From Candidatus Scotarchaeum otlingeri (GTDB lineage: Archaea > Thermoproteota > Nitrososphaeria > Geothermarchaeales > JDFR-13): a stretch of DNA of 64,000 nucleotides. The DNA lies in assembly GCA_002011075.2 (NCBI GenBank), contig MTMA02000006.1, positions 1,294,599 to 1,358,598 of the forward strand, read 5' to 3'. Of this stretch, positions 35,984-44,446 are shown piece after piece; position 1 is the first letter of the stretch, and each line of letters opens with the position of its first letter. The notes below the pieces were generated by a model. The model was given only the letters and a program-made list of their open reading frames with translations. It did no database searches and had not been told where the DNA came from. A program made the position numbers and the translations under genes.

Positions 35984-36032
35984 GCAGCATCGAGTCAATG
36001 GGACGATGAGATTCGATGGGCAGACTGAAGCC
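35967..36032 (+). ncRNA. Putative C/D-box guide sRNA, integration target
   Basis: GGC at 35967-35969 and GCC at 36030-36032 form a short terminal stem. Box C ATGATGA is at 35971-35977, a weak box C' CGATGAG at 36004-36010, and box D CTGA at 36025-36028. Fourteen nucleotides lie between C' and D, enough for one guide. A clear box D' is not seen (CGAG at about 35991-35994 is the best candidate). Archaeal C/D RNAs direct 2'-O-methylation of rRNA or tRNA. The first 17 nt equal the element's att repeat. Confidence 0.6.
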
Positions 36033-36052
36033 AACTGAAGTGGAGTTGTTGT

Positions 36053-36538
36053 CTATGTTGCTTGAGTAATATATCCCTCTAGTCTAAGAAGATGTTTTTT
36101 TAGTTCTACACCTCCTTCGGAGGAAAATCCACCTATGGAACCATCGCTTCTTATGACTCTATGGCAAGGTGTTACTATGAGATGCGGGTTTTTGGATAAT
36201 GCTATTCCTATTGCCTGATATCCTTTATAAATACCTAGTTGTTCAGCCACCCACTTATAACTTCTAATTTCGCCATATGGTATCTTCCGTGTTATGCGCC
36301 AAACTGATTTCATGAATTTCGTTCCATATGGATAGATTAAGTGAATATCATCGAATAAGACCTTCTTTCCTTTGATATACTCTCTTACCTTAGATACTAT
36401 CCAATGTCCAACATTATCATCTTTATCGGTCTCAGCTATATTATCAGTTCTGCTACTATATCTTAATTCGTATAGGGAGTCTTTATCAATTTTTATGATT
36501 AGCATGCCCTTATAGAAAGGAATTCTGTATATCTCCAT
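36053..36538 (-). CDS. ogt: O6-alkylguanine-DNA alkyltransferase
   Basis: Suicide repair protein that removes alkyl groups from O6 of guanine. 161 aa. The helix-turn-helix reads IPYGEIRSYKWVAEQLGIYKGYQAIGIALSKNP, followed by the active-site PCHRVIRSDGSIGGFSSEGG with the acceptor cysteine at about residue 124, and a C-terminal KKHLLRLEGY. Length and motifs are normal for archaeal Ogt. It is convergent with the C/D sRNA, whose end is 21 bp away. Confidence 0.96.
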   Translation of the reverse strand: MEIYRIPFYKGMLIIKIDKDSLYELRYSSRTDNIAETDKDDNVGHWIVSKVREYIKGKKVLFDDIHLIYPYGTKFMKSVWRITRKIPYGEIRSYKWVAEQLGIYKGYQAIGIALSKNPHLIVTPCHRVIRSDGSIGGFSSEGGVELKKHLLRLEGYITQAT

Positions 36539-36602
36539 CTAACGTTATCACCGTACAATTCAATTATATATTTTTTGGTTAAATAATGTCTTTTGATGAA
36601 TT

Positions 36603-37283
36603 ATGCTGCCTATCAAAGATATCAACAGACCGTCAAGACCTGCCATAGTGACCAAGATGCTTATAGCCATAAATATAGTGGTGTTTGTATACACATATTT
36701 AAAACCCTTACGGGTATTCCAACAGATAGTCTATGAATATGGTGTTAAACCGGCGCTCATACTTCAAGGAAAAGAATTATATACATTGTTTACCGGGATG
36801 TTTTTACATGGGGATATCACCCATATATTTGGAAATATGCTCTATCTATGGATATTTGGTGATAACGTTGAAGATAGGCTCGGGCATACAACCTTCCTAG
36901 TCTTCTACATTTCATCTGGTGTAATAGCTTCGCTTGTGCAAGTCTTCTTCACGCCCTCAAGTATGGTTCCCATGATAGGTGCATCTGGTGCAGTATCCGC
37001 TGTTTTGGGGGCATATCTAATAATGTTCCCCTGGGCCAGAGTCTTAACCCTAATATTCGGATGGTTTATATGGATGGTGGAGATACCTGCCTATTATTAC
37101 TTGGGTTTCTGGTTCTTGCTTCAGTTCTTATATGGATTGATTTCCCTTAGGGGTGTAGCTCTATATATAGCCTATTGGGCACATATATCCGGGTTCATAT
37201 TGGGAATTATAGTGGCAATCTATGCTAGATACAAGTATAGACGTCGATTATACAGAGAGCCATACGAGGTTATATGGATATAG
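36603..37283 (+). CDS. Rhomboid-family intramembrane serine protease
   Basis: 226 aa, six or seven membrane helices. The catalytic serine is in GASGAVSAVLGAYL (about residue 128), the catalytic histidine in WAHISGFILG (about residue 197). The amino-terminal HGDITHIFGNMLYLWIFG carries the family's H-x(2-4)-H-x(3)-N loop. A short basic cytoplasmic tail ends the protein. The message may be leaderless, as no Shine-Dalgarno is seen before ATG 36603. Confidence 0.93.
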   Translation: MLPIKDINRPSRPAIVTKMLIAINIVVFVYTYLKPLRVFQQIVYEYGVKPALILQGKELYTLFTGMFLHGDITHIFGNMLYLWIFGDNVEDRLGHTTFLVFYISSGVIASLVQVFFTPSSMVPMIGASGAVSAVLGAYLIMFPWARVLTLIFGWFIWMVEIPAYYYLGFWFLLQFLYGLISLRGVALYIAYWAHISGFILGIIVAIYARYKYRRRLYREPYEVIWI

Positions 37284-37352
37284 ATAATTTTTTCTCTATA
37301 GAATGTTTAATTTCTCAAAAAGTAATATTTATCTTCACCAGATGTAATAAGG

Positions 37353-37425
37353 AGCCTCGGGGGGGATTCGAACCCCCGACCTGCGGCTTACAAGGCCGCC
37401 GCTCTAACCGCTGAGCTACCGAGGC
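37353..37425 (-). tRNA. tRNA-Thr (anticodon TGT)
   Basis: All arms can be drawn on the minus strand. The acceptor stem GCCTCGG (from 37425) pairs with CCGAGGC. The D arm is GCTC/GAGC and the anticodon stem GCGGC/GCCGC with loop CTTGTAA. The T arm is GGGGG-TTCGAAT-CCCCC. The discriminator is T and CCA is not encoded. No intron. Confidence 0.95.
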
Positions 37426-37530
37426 ATTAAACCTATTATCAATAGATAACTTTGTTTATTATAAAAATTTATCTTCTACATATAAGTGTGGCGGCTTTAT
37501 CGTAAAATTTTTGGAAATCGATGTGGAGGG

Positions 37531-38478
37531 TTACGTCTCTTCGGATAAAGTTATTGCTAGGTCTGCTAGGTCTACAGATTCTCTTATAAACCATCTTATT
37601 AGATCCGAGAGATTCCTAGCGTTTCCCTTTAGATTATTTATTTTATGGTTCATCTCTCGCTCAAGATTCTCTATTATCTTTCTTTTATCCATACTCTTCT
37701 CGAAGAATATATCAACAGCTAGCCTATACATATCAATTACTTCATCGAATATAGCTTTTATCGCCTCATCTTCTATAGCCTCCCTTATATAGGGCATTAG
37801 ATTAGCTGCTATATCGCCTATGCTCTCTATGGTTTTAGCCGCAACTCTATAATCTAGGTAATCCAGCGGATTAAGGTTATATCTATCAGCTAACATCGGG
37901 TTTCTTAAGGCTCCTCTTAATAATCTTATAAGTAGAAAATATACTCTATTAACTTCTCTATCCCTCTGAGTTACGAAGGACGCCAGACGGTTATCCCCAT
38001 TTAGGATGGCTTTGAACCCGTCTCTAAGCATATCCTCCACAAGATAAGCCATACGCTTTAGCAATTTACTGGGATCGGTATAGGAGGGATCTAAGATGGA
38101 TCTTATTATTATTGTGCGCTCTGATTCGTCTAGCACCTCAAGACCAATAAAAAATTGGACAAAACGCCTAATCTCCTCTCTATCCTTAGGCTCAATTCCA
38201 TCTTCTAAAGAGATGACTTCAATTATATCATACCCCAGTAGATAAGCGCCCATTATGATATCACTGACGCTACTCATTTCGCCATATCTATATGGAATTG
38301 TTACCTTATTCTCTTTCTCTCGCGAGATATGGCTAGTCGGATATATTATCAATGCACCGTCCTTTCTAATCTCTATATCAACCATATCTCCATGCTTAAT
38401 TTTATTCATCTCAATCCAATTTTTAGGTAAGGTCACGAAGTATGTCCCAGTCGTGGTTTTCTGGATCTTTCTATACAT
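37531..38478 (-). CDS. AbrB-PhoU fusion regulator
   Basis: 315 aa. The N-terminal SpoVT/AbrB DNA-binding hairpin (MYRKIQKTTTGTYFVTLPKN, then GDMVDIEIRKDGALIIYP, about 1-50) is joined to two PhoU-like three-helix bundles (about 95-310, with VTQRDREVNRVYFLLIR and MDKRKIIENLEREMNHKI). Archaeal proteins of this architecture are annotated as phosphate-uptake regulators. No phosphate transport gene is adjacent, so the target is unknown. It is divergent from the pantoate kinase gene. Confidence 0.92.
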   Translation of the reverse strand: MYRKIQKTTTGTYFVTLPKNWIEMNKIKHGDMVDIEIRKDGALIIYPTSHISREKENKVTIPYRYGEMSSVSDIIMGAYLLGYDIIEVISLEDGIEPKDREEIRRFVQFFIGLEVLDESERTIIIRSILDPSYTDPSKLLKRMAYLVEDMLRDGFKAILNGDNRLASFVTQRDREVNRVYFLLIRLLRGALRNPMLADRYNLNPLDYLDYRVAAKTIESIGDIAANLMPYIREAIEDEAIKAIFDEVIDMYRLAVDIFFEKSMDKRKIIENLEREMNHKINNLKGNARNLSDLIRWFIRESVDLADLAITLSEET

Positions 38479-38570
38479 AGAGACACCAAATATATCTATA
38501 GTTCTATATAGATAGATAAATATTCTATAAACAAGTTTTAATTCAAAACAGTGTTAATCGTTGTTATGGA

Positions 38571-39548
38571 ATGGATTCAATAACATTAAAGCCGCAATTT
38601 ACAAAATTATTGGAAAATAGAGATGTGATTAAGGTAGTGAGGGTCTTCTCGCCCGCACCCGTATCTGGCTTCTTTAGCCCAGTTATAACGGATGATACTT
38701 TTACGACAGGGGCTAAAGGTGGTGGTGTAACCATAGATAGGGGAGTAAATCTATGGCTCCTAATAGAGGAAGCACAAAAAAATTTTTCAGAGAATTATAT
38801 TAATGGTATCAGGATTCACAATTCTATTGCAGAGTATGTATTAAATAGATTAGTCACTAACGGGCTGAATAACCTTGGAATAAGGATATTTCAAGAGATC
38901 GATGTGCCGATCTCATCGGGGTTTGGTACTAGTGCTGCAAGCGCGTATGCTATGGCCATCGCTGTAGATAGGGCTTTCAACCTAAATAGAACTTCTCTCG
39001 AACTTGCACAAATTGCACATGAAGCTGATCTTAAGTTTAGAACCGGTCTAGGTTCAGTAGCCGGATTAGTCTCACCGGGATTCATGGTTATAGAGCGCGC
39101 CGGAGCTCCTGGATATGTCAAAATAAGAAAAATTGTAGCGGAGAAGGATTATACAGTCTTTGCTGTTTGGAGAAGTGGAATGGATAAGAAAAAGTTATTA
39201 ACGAATATGAAGAGACTTGATGAAATAGCGCTAATAGGCGATCGAGCGCTTGAAAATATATTGGCTGACTTGACTCCCGAGACATTCTTCAGGGAATGCT
39301 GGAGGTTTACCTTGAATGCGGGACTCGCTAGTGAATGGGTAAAGATTATGGTTAATAGGATAAGTAAGGTGGAGGGTGTTGTTGGAGTGACCCAGACCCA
39401 AATAGGAGAAGCTATTTTCGGGATGATAGATCCACAGTACAAGGAATATTTAGAGAAAATATTGCGGGGAGGTAATGGGGTACATAGCTACTTTTATTCT
39501 AAAGTTTATTCTAACCAAGAATTGTTTATAGAAGAAATAAAGTTGTAG
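38571..39548 (+). CDS. Pantoate kinase (archaeal CoA pathway)
   Basis: GHMP-superfamily kinase that phosphorylates pantoate, which archaea do before adding beta-alanine. 325 aa. The N-terminal FSPAPVSGFFSPVITDD and TTGAKGGGVTIDRGV are diagnostic of this branch, and the ATP loop is VPISSGFGTSAASAYAMAIAV (about 109-129). The C-terminal GVVGVTQTQIGEAIFG corresponds to the third GHMP motif. Start ATG 38571; a TATA-like ATTCTATAAAC is about 40 bp upstream. Confidence 0.93.
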   Translation: MDSITLKPQFTKLLENRDVIKVVRVFSPAPVSGFFSPVITDDTFTTGAKGGGVTIDRGVNLWLLIEEAQKNFSENYINGIRIHNSIAEYVLNRLVTNGLNNLGIRIFQEIDVPISSGFGTSAASAYAMAIAVDRAFNLNRTSLELAQIAHEADLKFRTGLGSVAGLVSPGFMVIERAGAPGYVKIRKIVAEKDYTVFAVWRSGMDKKKLLTNMKRLDEIALIGDRALENILADLTPETFFRECWRFTLNAGLASEWVKIMVNRISKVEGVVGVTQTQIGEAIFGMIDPQYKEYLEKILRGGNGVHSYFYSKVYSNQELFIEEIKL

Positions 39549-39560
39549 CTCTAGCTTTAG

Positions 39561-40607
39561 TTAAACATTTACAACTTCTTTCTCATCGTAAAGCCATTTT
39601 CCACTCTTCAAATATTCATCTATGTAAATAGCGGCATCTTTACCGCTTTTCAACGCAGGCCCTATTAATGATGCTCCATGCTTAACATCACCAGCTGCAA
39701 AAACACCTTCTCTGCTAGTCCTGTGCTTCTCATCTGTCTTAATAGTGTTCCACCTAGTTAACTCGATACCACATTTATCCGCATCTAACGGGGGGGTTGC
39801 CACCAACCCAGCTGCTACCAATACATTATCAATCTTAATTACTTCTTCAGAGCCGGGTATCGGCTCTGGCCTTGGTCTGCCACTGGCATCCGGCTTACCT
39901 AGCTTCATCTTGATTACCTCTATTCCAGTTACGTGCCCACCGTTACCCAAGAATCGTAGGGGTTGTGTTAATTCCCTTATCTTAACTCCTAGTTCACTCT
40001 CCAAGTTATTGAATTCTTTTACTCCTGCCGGAGCCTGTTCACGTGTTCTTCTGTATAGCAGGGTAACTTCTTCTGCTCCTCTATCGAAGGCTATATAACA
40101 GGCGTCTATGGCTGTAAGGCCGCCTCCGATAACTGCGACTTTACCATATAAATCGGGTGCTTCGTTAAATGGTTTATACCCGTATTGAATCAAATGTGTA
40201 TTTATGATATAATATAGTGCGTCATATACTCCTGGTAGGTCTTCACCGGGTATATTTAACCTATTGGCTCTCCATGTACCTGTAGCTATCAAAACTGCGT
40301 CATATGATTCGATAAGTTTATCGAGAGAAATGTCTTTTCCTACCTTAACGCCACATTTAAATTCTACACCTATATCCATCAACTCTTTTATACCTACCTT
40401 TATTCTATCCTTAGGTATCCTAAATTCAGGTATCCCAAATATAAGTAATCCTCCCGGTTCAGGTAACATATCATAGACAACAACTTTGTGCCCTCTACAT
40501 ATTAGTTCTCCTGCGGCTCCCAAGCCAGCTGGTCCTGCTCCAATTATAGCCACACTCTTTCCTGATGAAGGTATCTGAGCCGTGTCTCTACATCTGGCGA
40601 ACCTCAA
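39561..40607 (-). CDS. GltD-like NAD(P)H flavin oxidoreductase
   Basis: Related to the glutamate synthase small subunit and to sulfide dehydrogenase subunit A. 348 aa. The FAD site is AIIGAGPAGLGAAGELICRGHKVVVYD (about residues 19-45 in two parts), the NAD(P) site KVAVIGGGLTAIDACYIAFDRGA, and the C-terminal GVFAAGDVKHGASLIGPALKSGKDAA. The N-terminal Fe-S cluster domain of full-length GltD is almost wholly absent; only a CRDTAQIPSSGK stub remains. The electron partner is therefore unclear. It is convergent with pantoate kinase. Confidence 0.88.
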   Translation of the reverse strand: MRFARCRDTAQIPSSGKSVAIIGAGPAGLGAAGELICRGHKVVVYDMLPEPGGLLIFGIPEFRIPKDRIKVGIKELMDIGVEFKCGVKVGKDISLDKLIESYDAVLIATGTWRANRLNIPGEDLPGVYDALYYIINTHLIQYGYKPFNEAPDLYGKVAVIGGGLTAIDACYIAFDRGAEEVTLLYRRTREQAPAGVKEFNNLESELGVKIRELTQPLRFLGNGGHVTGIEVIKMKLGKPDASGRPRPEPIPGSEEVIKIDNVLVAAGLVATPPLDADKCGIELTRWNTIKTDEKHRTSREGVFAAGDVKHGASLIGPALKSGKDAAIYIDEYLKSGKWLYDEKEVVNV

Positions 40608-40766
40608 TACAATCCTCCTCCACTATAAAATTACTTATCTCCTTAAATTATATCTATATATGTAAATTAAAAAATTATATAAATAATATAAGTCGGGTTT
40701 TCTAGGATATACTTATGCAAATATAACTTTACATAATATTAAATCCAAAGGATATTAATCAACCTC

Positions 40767-40774
40767 TTTATAGT
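40767..40774 (+). promoter_or_regulatory. TATA box of rpiB, leaderless start
   Basis: TTTATAGT lies 22-29 bp ahead of the rpiB ATG at 40796, and no Shine-Dalgarno precedes the start. Transcription and translation would therefore begin at nearly the same base. Confidence 0.45.
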
Positions 40775-40795
40775 TAAAGACTAAATTATTTATTT

Positions 40796-41245
40796 ATGAG
40801 AATCGTTGTAGGTAGTGACCACGCCGGCTATAAACTAAAGGAAGCCATAAAAAAGTTCCTTACCGAAAGATACATCGAGGTGATAGATGTAGGTACACAT
40901 TCGGAAGATTCATGCGACTATCCTGATTATGCCGCTAAGGCTATTGAAACGTATAGGGTCGAAGAGCTCGATGGCGGAATATTAATCTGCGGCACAGGGA
41001 TAGGTATGAGTATTGCGGCCAATAAGCATAGAGGCATTAGAGCCGCATTAGCGTACAATCCAGAGACCGCCGAGCTATGTAAAAGACATAATCACGCTAA
41101 TTTCCTTTGTTTAGGAGGTCGTACTACAGATATAGATCTTGCGTTAAAGATCGTTGATAAGTGGCTTAATACATCTCCAGAAATGGGAAGACATTTAAGA
41201 AGAATAAATAAAATTACTGAGTTGGAGAAGAGGGAATGCCGGTAG
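40796..41245 (+). CDS. rpiB: Ribose-5-phosphate isomerase B
   Basis: Interconverts ribulose-5-phosphate and ribose-5-phosphate. 149 aa. The motif IVVGSDHAGYKLKEAIKKFL opens the protein; the active-site cysteine and GTGIGMSIAANKHRGIRAA anion loop lie in ILICGTGIG (about 64-85), and HNHANFLCLGGR near 103. Its last 10 nt overlap the start of the hexulose-phosphate synthase gene. Together they convert fructose-6-phosphate-derived hexulose phosphate to ribose phosphate, replacing the oxidative pentose pathway. Confidence 0.95.
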   Translation: MRIVVGSDHAGYKLKEAIKKFLTERYIEVIDVGTHSEDSCDYPDYAAKAIETYRVEELDGGILICGTGIGMSIAANKHRGIRAALAYNPETAELCKRHNHANFLCLGGRTTDIDLALKIVDKWLNTSPEMGRHLRRINKITELEKRECR

Positions 41246-41877
41246 AACTTCAGGTAGCCATAGACATAACAGAAAAAGAAAGGGCTATAGATTTGGCAAA
41301 GGACGTATCTAGATACGTCGATAGAATAGAGGTTGGAACGCCCCTACTAAAGAAATATGGTTTATCAATCATAGAGGAGGTAAGGGGGGTAGTTCATGGC
41401 AAAATTATAGTTGCTGATATGAAGACGATGGATACCGGGTATCTTGAGACAAAATTAGCCTTCGAAGCTGGGGCAGATGTATCGACCATATTAGCCTTGG
41501 CAGATGATGAGACTATTAAGGGAGGAATAAGAGCTGCCGAAGAGTATAACCGTGAGATTTATATTGATATGATAGGCGTCGAAAGAAGATTTCTAGAAAA
41601 GAAGATTACTCATATACATGGATTGGGCCCTAAATGGTTTATAATACATGTGGGAATAGATGAGCAAAAAAGGGGAAGTGGACCTCTAGATAAGCTTAGG
41701 GAACTTGCTTCGTTGAATATCGATGTAAATATAGGTGTTGCTGGAGGGATAGATATACACATGATAAAACGGCTTAAGCCCTATACCTTTATAAAACTCG
41801 TTATAGTAGGTGCTGCCATAACGAGCGCTACTGATCCCGTATCTAAGACTAAAGAAATGGCTGAAGCTCTAAAATAG
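41236..41877 (+). CDS. 3-hexulose-6-phosphate synthase (OMP decarboxylase superfamily)
   Basis: 213 aa, single TIM barrel. LQVAIDITEKERAIDLAK opens strand 1, VDRIEVGTPLLKKYG strand 2, and the signature VADMKTMDTGYLETKLAFEAGADV (two aspartates and lysine, about residues 60-83 in parts) distinguishes it from OMP decarboxylase. The C-terminal phosphate site is GVAGGIDI and IVGAAI. In archaea it usually runs in the direction that releases formaldehyde and ribulose-5-phosphate. No 6-phospho-3-hexuloisomerase domain is fused. Confidence 0.92.
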   Translation: MPVELQVAIDITEKERAIDLAKDVSRYVDRIEVGTPLLKKYGLSIIEEVRGVVHGKIIVADMKTMDTGYLETKLAFEAGADVSTILALADDETIKGGIRAAEEYNREIYIDMIGVERRFLEKKITHIHGLGPKWFIIHVGIDEQKRGSGPLDKLRELASLNIDVNIGVAGGIDIHMIKRLKPYTFIKLVIVGAAITSATDPVSKTKEMAEALK

Positions 41878-41881
41878 TTGA

Positions 41882-42367
41882 TTAAAGATCTGCCTTATCA
41901 ATCTCCTCATCACTTATAATAGTAAAGTCCTCTTTTCTCAATAATGCGGCGGTAACCCCATTCCAAGGCATTAATTTGATGTCTTTCGCTTTATAAACCC
42001 CATTTATTCCACAACTAGGACTACGAGATTTAAGTATAATGATATCTATTCTACATAAGCGGGCTAATTTTACAGATTCCTGTGCACCCTTAATATAATA
42101 TTCAGTTACATCTAATCCTGATCTAGTTATGACCCTTGCTTCACCATTAAGCACTTTGACTCCATCTCCTGTAAGATCGGCGGGTTCCCTCGGTGTAGGT
42201 AATCCACCTAATTGCTCTGGACAAAATGGTATAATAACTACATCACTTCTTTTGAGTAATTTTGCAACTTTATTGTTGAAATTATTTGTACCATCATACT
42301 TGGTATTAAGGCCCAATAAGCATGCACTCACTAAAATTCTCTTCATCCAATATTGTAATGAATACAC
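41882..42367 (-). CDS. DUF523 family protein
   Basis: Conserved family of unknown biochemical role with cysteine-rich motifs. The start is probably ATG 42346 (MKRILVSACLLG), giving 154 aa. Visible motifs are VSACLLGLNTKYDGTNN, PFCPEQLGGLPTPREPADL and LKSRSPSCGINGVY; the three conserved cysteines suggest metal binding or a thiol active site. It is convergent with the hexulose-phosphate synthase gene and divergent from maf. Confidence 0.9.
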   Translation of the reverse strand: MYSLQYWMKRILVSACLLGLNTKYDGTNNFNNKVAKLLKRSDVVIIPFCPEQLGGLPTPREPADLTGDGVKVLNGEARVITRSGLDVTEYYIKGAQESVKLARLCRIDIIILKSRSPSCGINGVYKAKDIKLMPWNGVTAALLRKEDFTIISDEEIDKADL

Positions 42368-42469
42368 CCGAATTATAATAATACTTAATAAATATACTGA
42401 AGGATTATTATTCGAGATATATTCAGATATAAAGTTTCCTGTTTAGTATTCTGATATGAATATCTTGCC

Positions 42470-43096
42470 ATGGAGGTGTATACAATGATTCCCAAACTTA
42501 TCCTTGTAAGCAGCTCTCCAAGGCGGATAGAGCTATTAAAGAAACTAAAATTTAATTTTGAGGTATTGAGGCCGAGGGTAGAGGTAGAGGAGAAACACGT
42601 GAGACCACATGAGGCTGTTATTATTAATGCAGAGAGAAAAGTTAAGTCGGTAATTACTCCTAATTTGCGGGGTATATTTATCGGTGTAGACACCATCGTA
42701 TATATCGATAGGGAAATATTGGGTAAACCAAAGGGTATCGATGAAGCTAAGTGGATGCTCAAGAAACTATCAGGCAGAAAACACCACGTATATTCAGGTA
42801 TCTACCTGTATGATACCTATAAATCCATAAGCAAATCAACTTATGTAAAGACACAAGTCTTATTTAAGGAATTGGAAGAAGAAGAGATAGATTGGTATAT
42901 ATCCACCGGGGAACCCTTTGACAAGGCGGGAGCCTACGGTATCCAAGGCTACGCAAGCCTATTTATAACCGAGATAAAGGGGTCATATTATAATGTCCTA
43001 GGATTCCCTATAGAAGCATTTTACAGACTTCTAACTGAGATGGGATACAATCCTCTAAACTTCATAAACCTTGAAACTACTCATAGAAAATATTAA
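42470..43096 (+). CDS. Maf-family nucleotide pyrophosphatase
   Basis: Hydrolyses non-canonical or modified nucleoside triphosphates to keep them out of nucleic acids. The likely start is ATG 42485, with GGAGGTG just ahead. ILVSSSPRRIELLKKLKF forms the N-terminal pocket, GVDTIVYIDREILGKPKG the catalytic aspartate and lysine region, and FDKAGAYGIQGYASLFI the signature loop with the third acidic/polar cluster. About 203 aa, normal length. The 181 bp that follow hold only AT-rich DNA and the tRNA-Asn promoter (TTTTATATA near 43242). Confidence 0.93.
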   Translation: MEVYTMIPKLILVSSSPRRIELLKKLKFNFEVLRPRVEVEEKHVRPHEAVIINAERKVKSVITPNLRGIFIGVDTIVYIDREILGKPKGIDEAKWMLKKLSGRKHHVYSGIYLYDTYKSISKSTYVKTQVLFKELEEEEIDWYISTGEPFDKAGAYGIQGYASLFITEIKGSYYNVLGFPIEAFYRLLTEMGYNPLNFINLETTHRKY

Positions 43097-43277
43097 GCAA
43101 TAATAAAAGCCAGAGAGCTACTAATATAATTTATAATCTCTACATAATAATGTCATTTCTATTAATTCTTCTACAGCTAAAATTAGCAACAATACTAATC
43201 AAGAAAGTCGTATCAATCTCCAGTCAATAAAAGAAAATAATTTTATATATCATGATTGAAGAGATTTATATAGAAAG

Positions 43278-43363
43278 GCCGCCGTAGCTCAGAGGTGGAG
43301 CACCGGGCTGTTAAAATAGCTGAGACCCGGGGGTCGCCGGTTCGAATCCGGCCGGCGGCGCCA
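43278..43363 (+). tRNA. tRNA-Asn (anticodon GTT) with an 11-nt intron; integration target
   Basis: The acceptor GCCGCCG pairs with CGGCGGC; the D arm is GCTC/GAGC; the anticodon stem is CCGGG (43303-43307) with CCCGG (43326-43330). The loop CTGTTA-A is interrupted after position 37 by 11 nt at 43314-43324, the canonical archaeal 37/38 site. The T arm is GCCGG-TTCGAAT-CCGGC, discriminator G, and CCA is encoded (43361-43363). The 3' half runs directly into the integrase reading frame. Confidence 0.92.
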
Positions 43364-44446
43364 ACAAAAAAGGTTCGAAGCCCTTCTAATGATTTTGTGG
43401 GTTCTTTTAAAGAAACTTCTATTTATAGCGATTTGGAGAGGCGGTTTATGAAGTTACTTAGGGATCCTGAGCTCAGGGACTTCAATACTTTTCTATTACT
43501 GCAGAAGCTGGGTTCTAGCAGGAGACGAAAATATCTATACTGTATAAATAAGTTGAGGAGATACTTCGACCTTATCGCCAATCACAATGAGATAATTGCA
43601 TGGATATGGGATAATTATACCAGCTTTACACGAAGAGACTACCTCCTATCCCTAAAATATTACTATAAGTTCATAGGAAGAATGGATCTTGCAGATAAGA
43701 TCAGAGCACCAGTAAAAAGGAGCGAGGTGAGAAAACTTCTACCTACAGAGCTACTTACACCAGAGGAAATCCAGAAAATGATTGGTGCTACCAAGAACCT
43801 CATGTACAAAACGTTAATAGCCGTGTTATGGGAGGGAGGCCTAAGAATAGGAGAACTCCTTAGCCTAACTAAAAACAATGTCGTTCCAACAGTATACGGT
43901 TTCAAGTTGATGGTAAATGGCAAAACTGGGGTTAGGGGAGTACCTATAGTTGAGGCGGCTCCATATCTAGGTAAATGGCTCGAGACGAACACGGAAGAAA
44001 AGTTATTCCCAGTAAAGTACGATGCTGTAAGAATCTTCCTAAAGAAGTTGGCGAAGAAGGCCGGTATCAAGAAGAGGATCTATCCGCATCTCTTCCGCCA
44101 CTCTAGATGTACATACTTGGCCAAGTCGATACCTGAAAGCGTCATGAGAAAATACTTCGGATGGACTCCCGATAGTACGATGCCGGAAGTATATGTTCAC
44201 CTAGCCGCTCACGATGTTGAGGAAACCATATTATCATACTACAATATGCGTGAAGCAGAGAAGGAAAAAGAGGTACTATGTAGATGTGGCCAACCTAATC
44301 CACCAAAGTCAAATTACTGCGTTAGATGCGGTTCTCCACTATTCAAAACAGTCTTGGAACAGATGACTCGTGACGATGAGTTGGCGAACAAACTGAGAGA
44401 GATGGAAACGAAACTGGAGAGATTACTTAGTAGGGGCTCAATCTGA
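43295..44446 (+). CDS. Tyrosine recombinase overlapping tRNA-Asn
   Basis: The open frame begins inside the tRNA (residues 1-22 are tRNA-encoded) and continues as a full recombinase. Catalytic residues are EGGLRIGELLSL (arginine), HLFRHSRCTYLAK (H-x-x-R) and MPEVYVHLAAHD (tyrosine). A C-terminal zinc ribbon, CRCGQPNPPKSNYCVRCGSPL (in two CxxC-type pairs), and a short coiled tail follow. In SSV-type elements the att core lies within int, so the tRNA-side piece is the large C-terminal part; this fits that pattern. If functional here without its N-terminal piece, ATG 43448 is the first good start. Confidence 0.88.
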   Translation: MEHRAVKIAETRGSPVRIRPAAPTKKVRSPSNDFVGSFKETSIYSDLERRFMKLLRDPELRDFNTFLLLQKLGSSRRRKYLYCINKLRRYFDLIANHNEIIAWIWDNYTSFTRRDYLLSLKYYYKFIGRMDLADKIRAPVKRSEVRKLLPTELLTPEEIQKMIGATKNLMYKTLIAVLWEGGLRIGELLSLTKNNVVPTVYGFKLMVNGKTGVRGVPIVEAAPYLGKWLETNTEEKLFPVKYDAVRIFLKKLAKKAGIKKRIYPHLFRHSRCTYLAKSIPESVMRKYFGWTPDSTMPEVYVHLAAHDVEETILSYYNMREAEKEKEVLCRCGQPNPPKSNYCVRCGSPLFKTVLEQMTRDDELANKLREMETKLERLLSRGSI

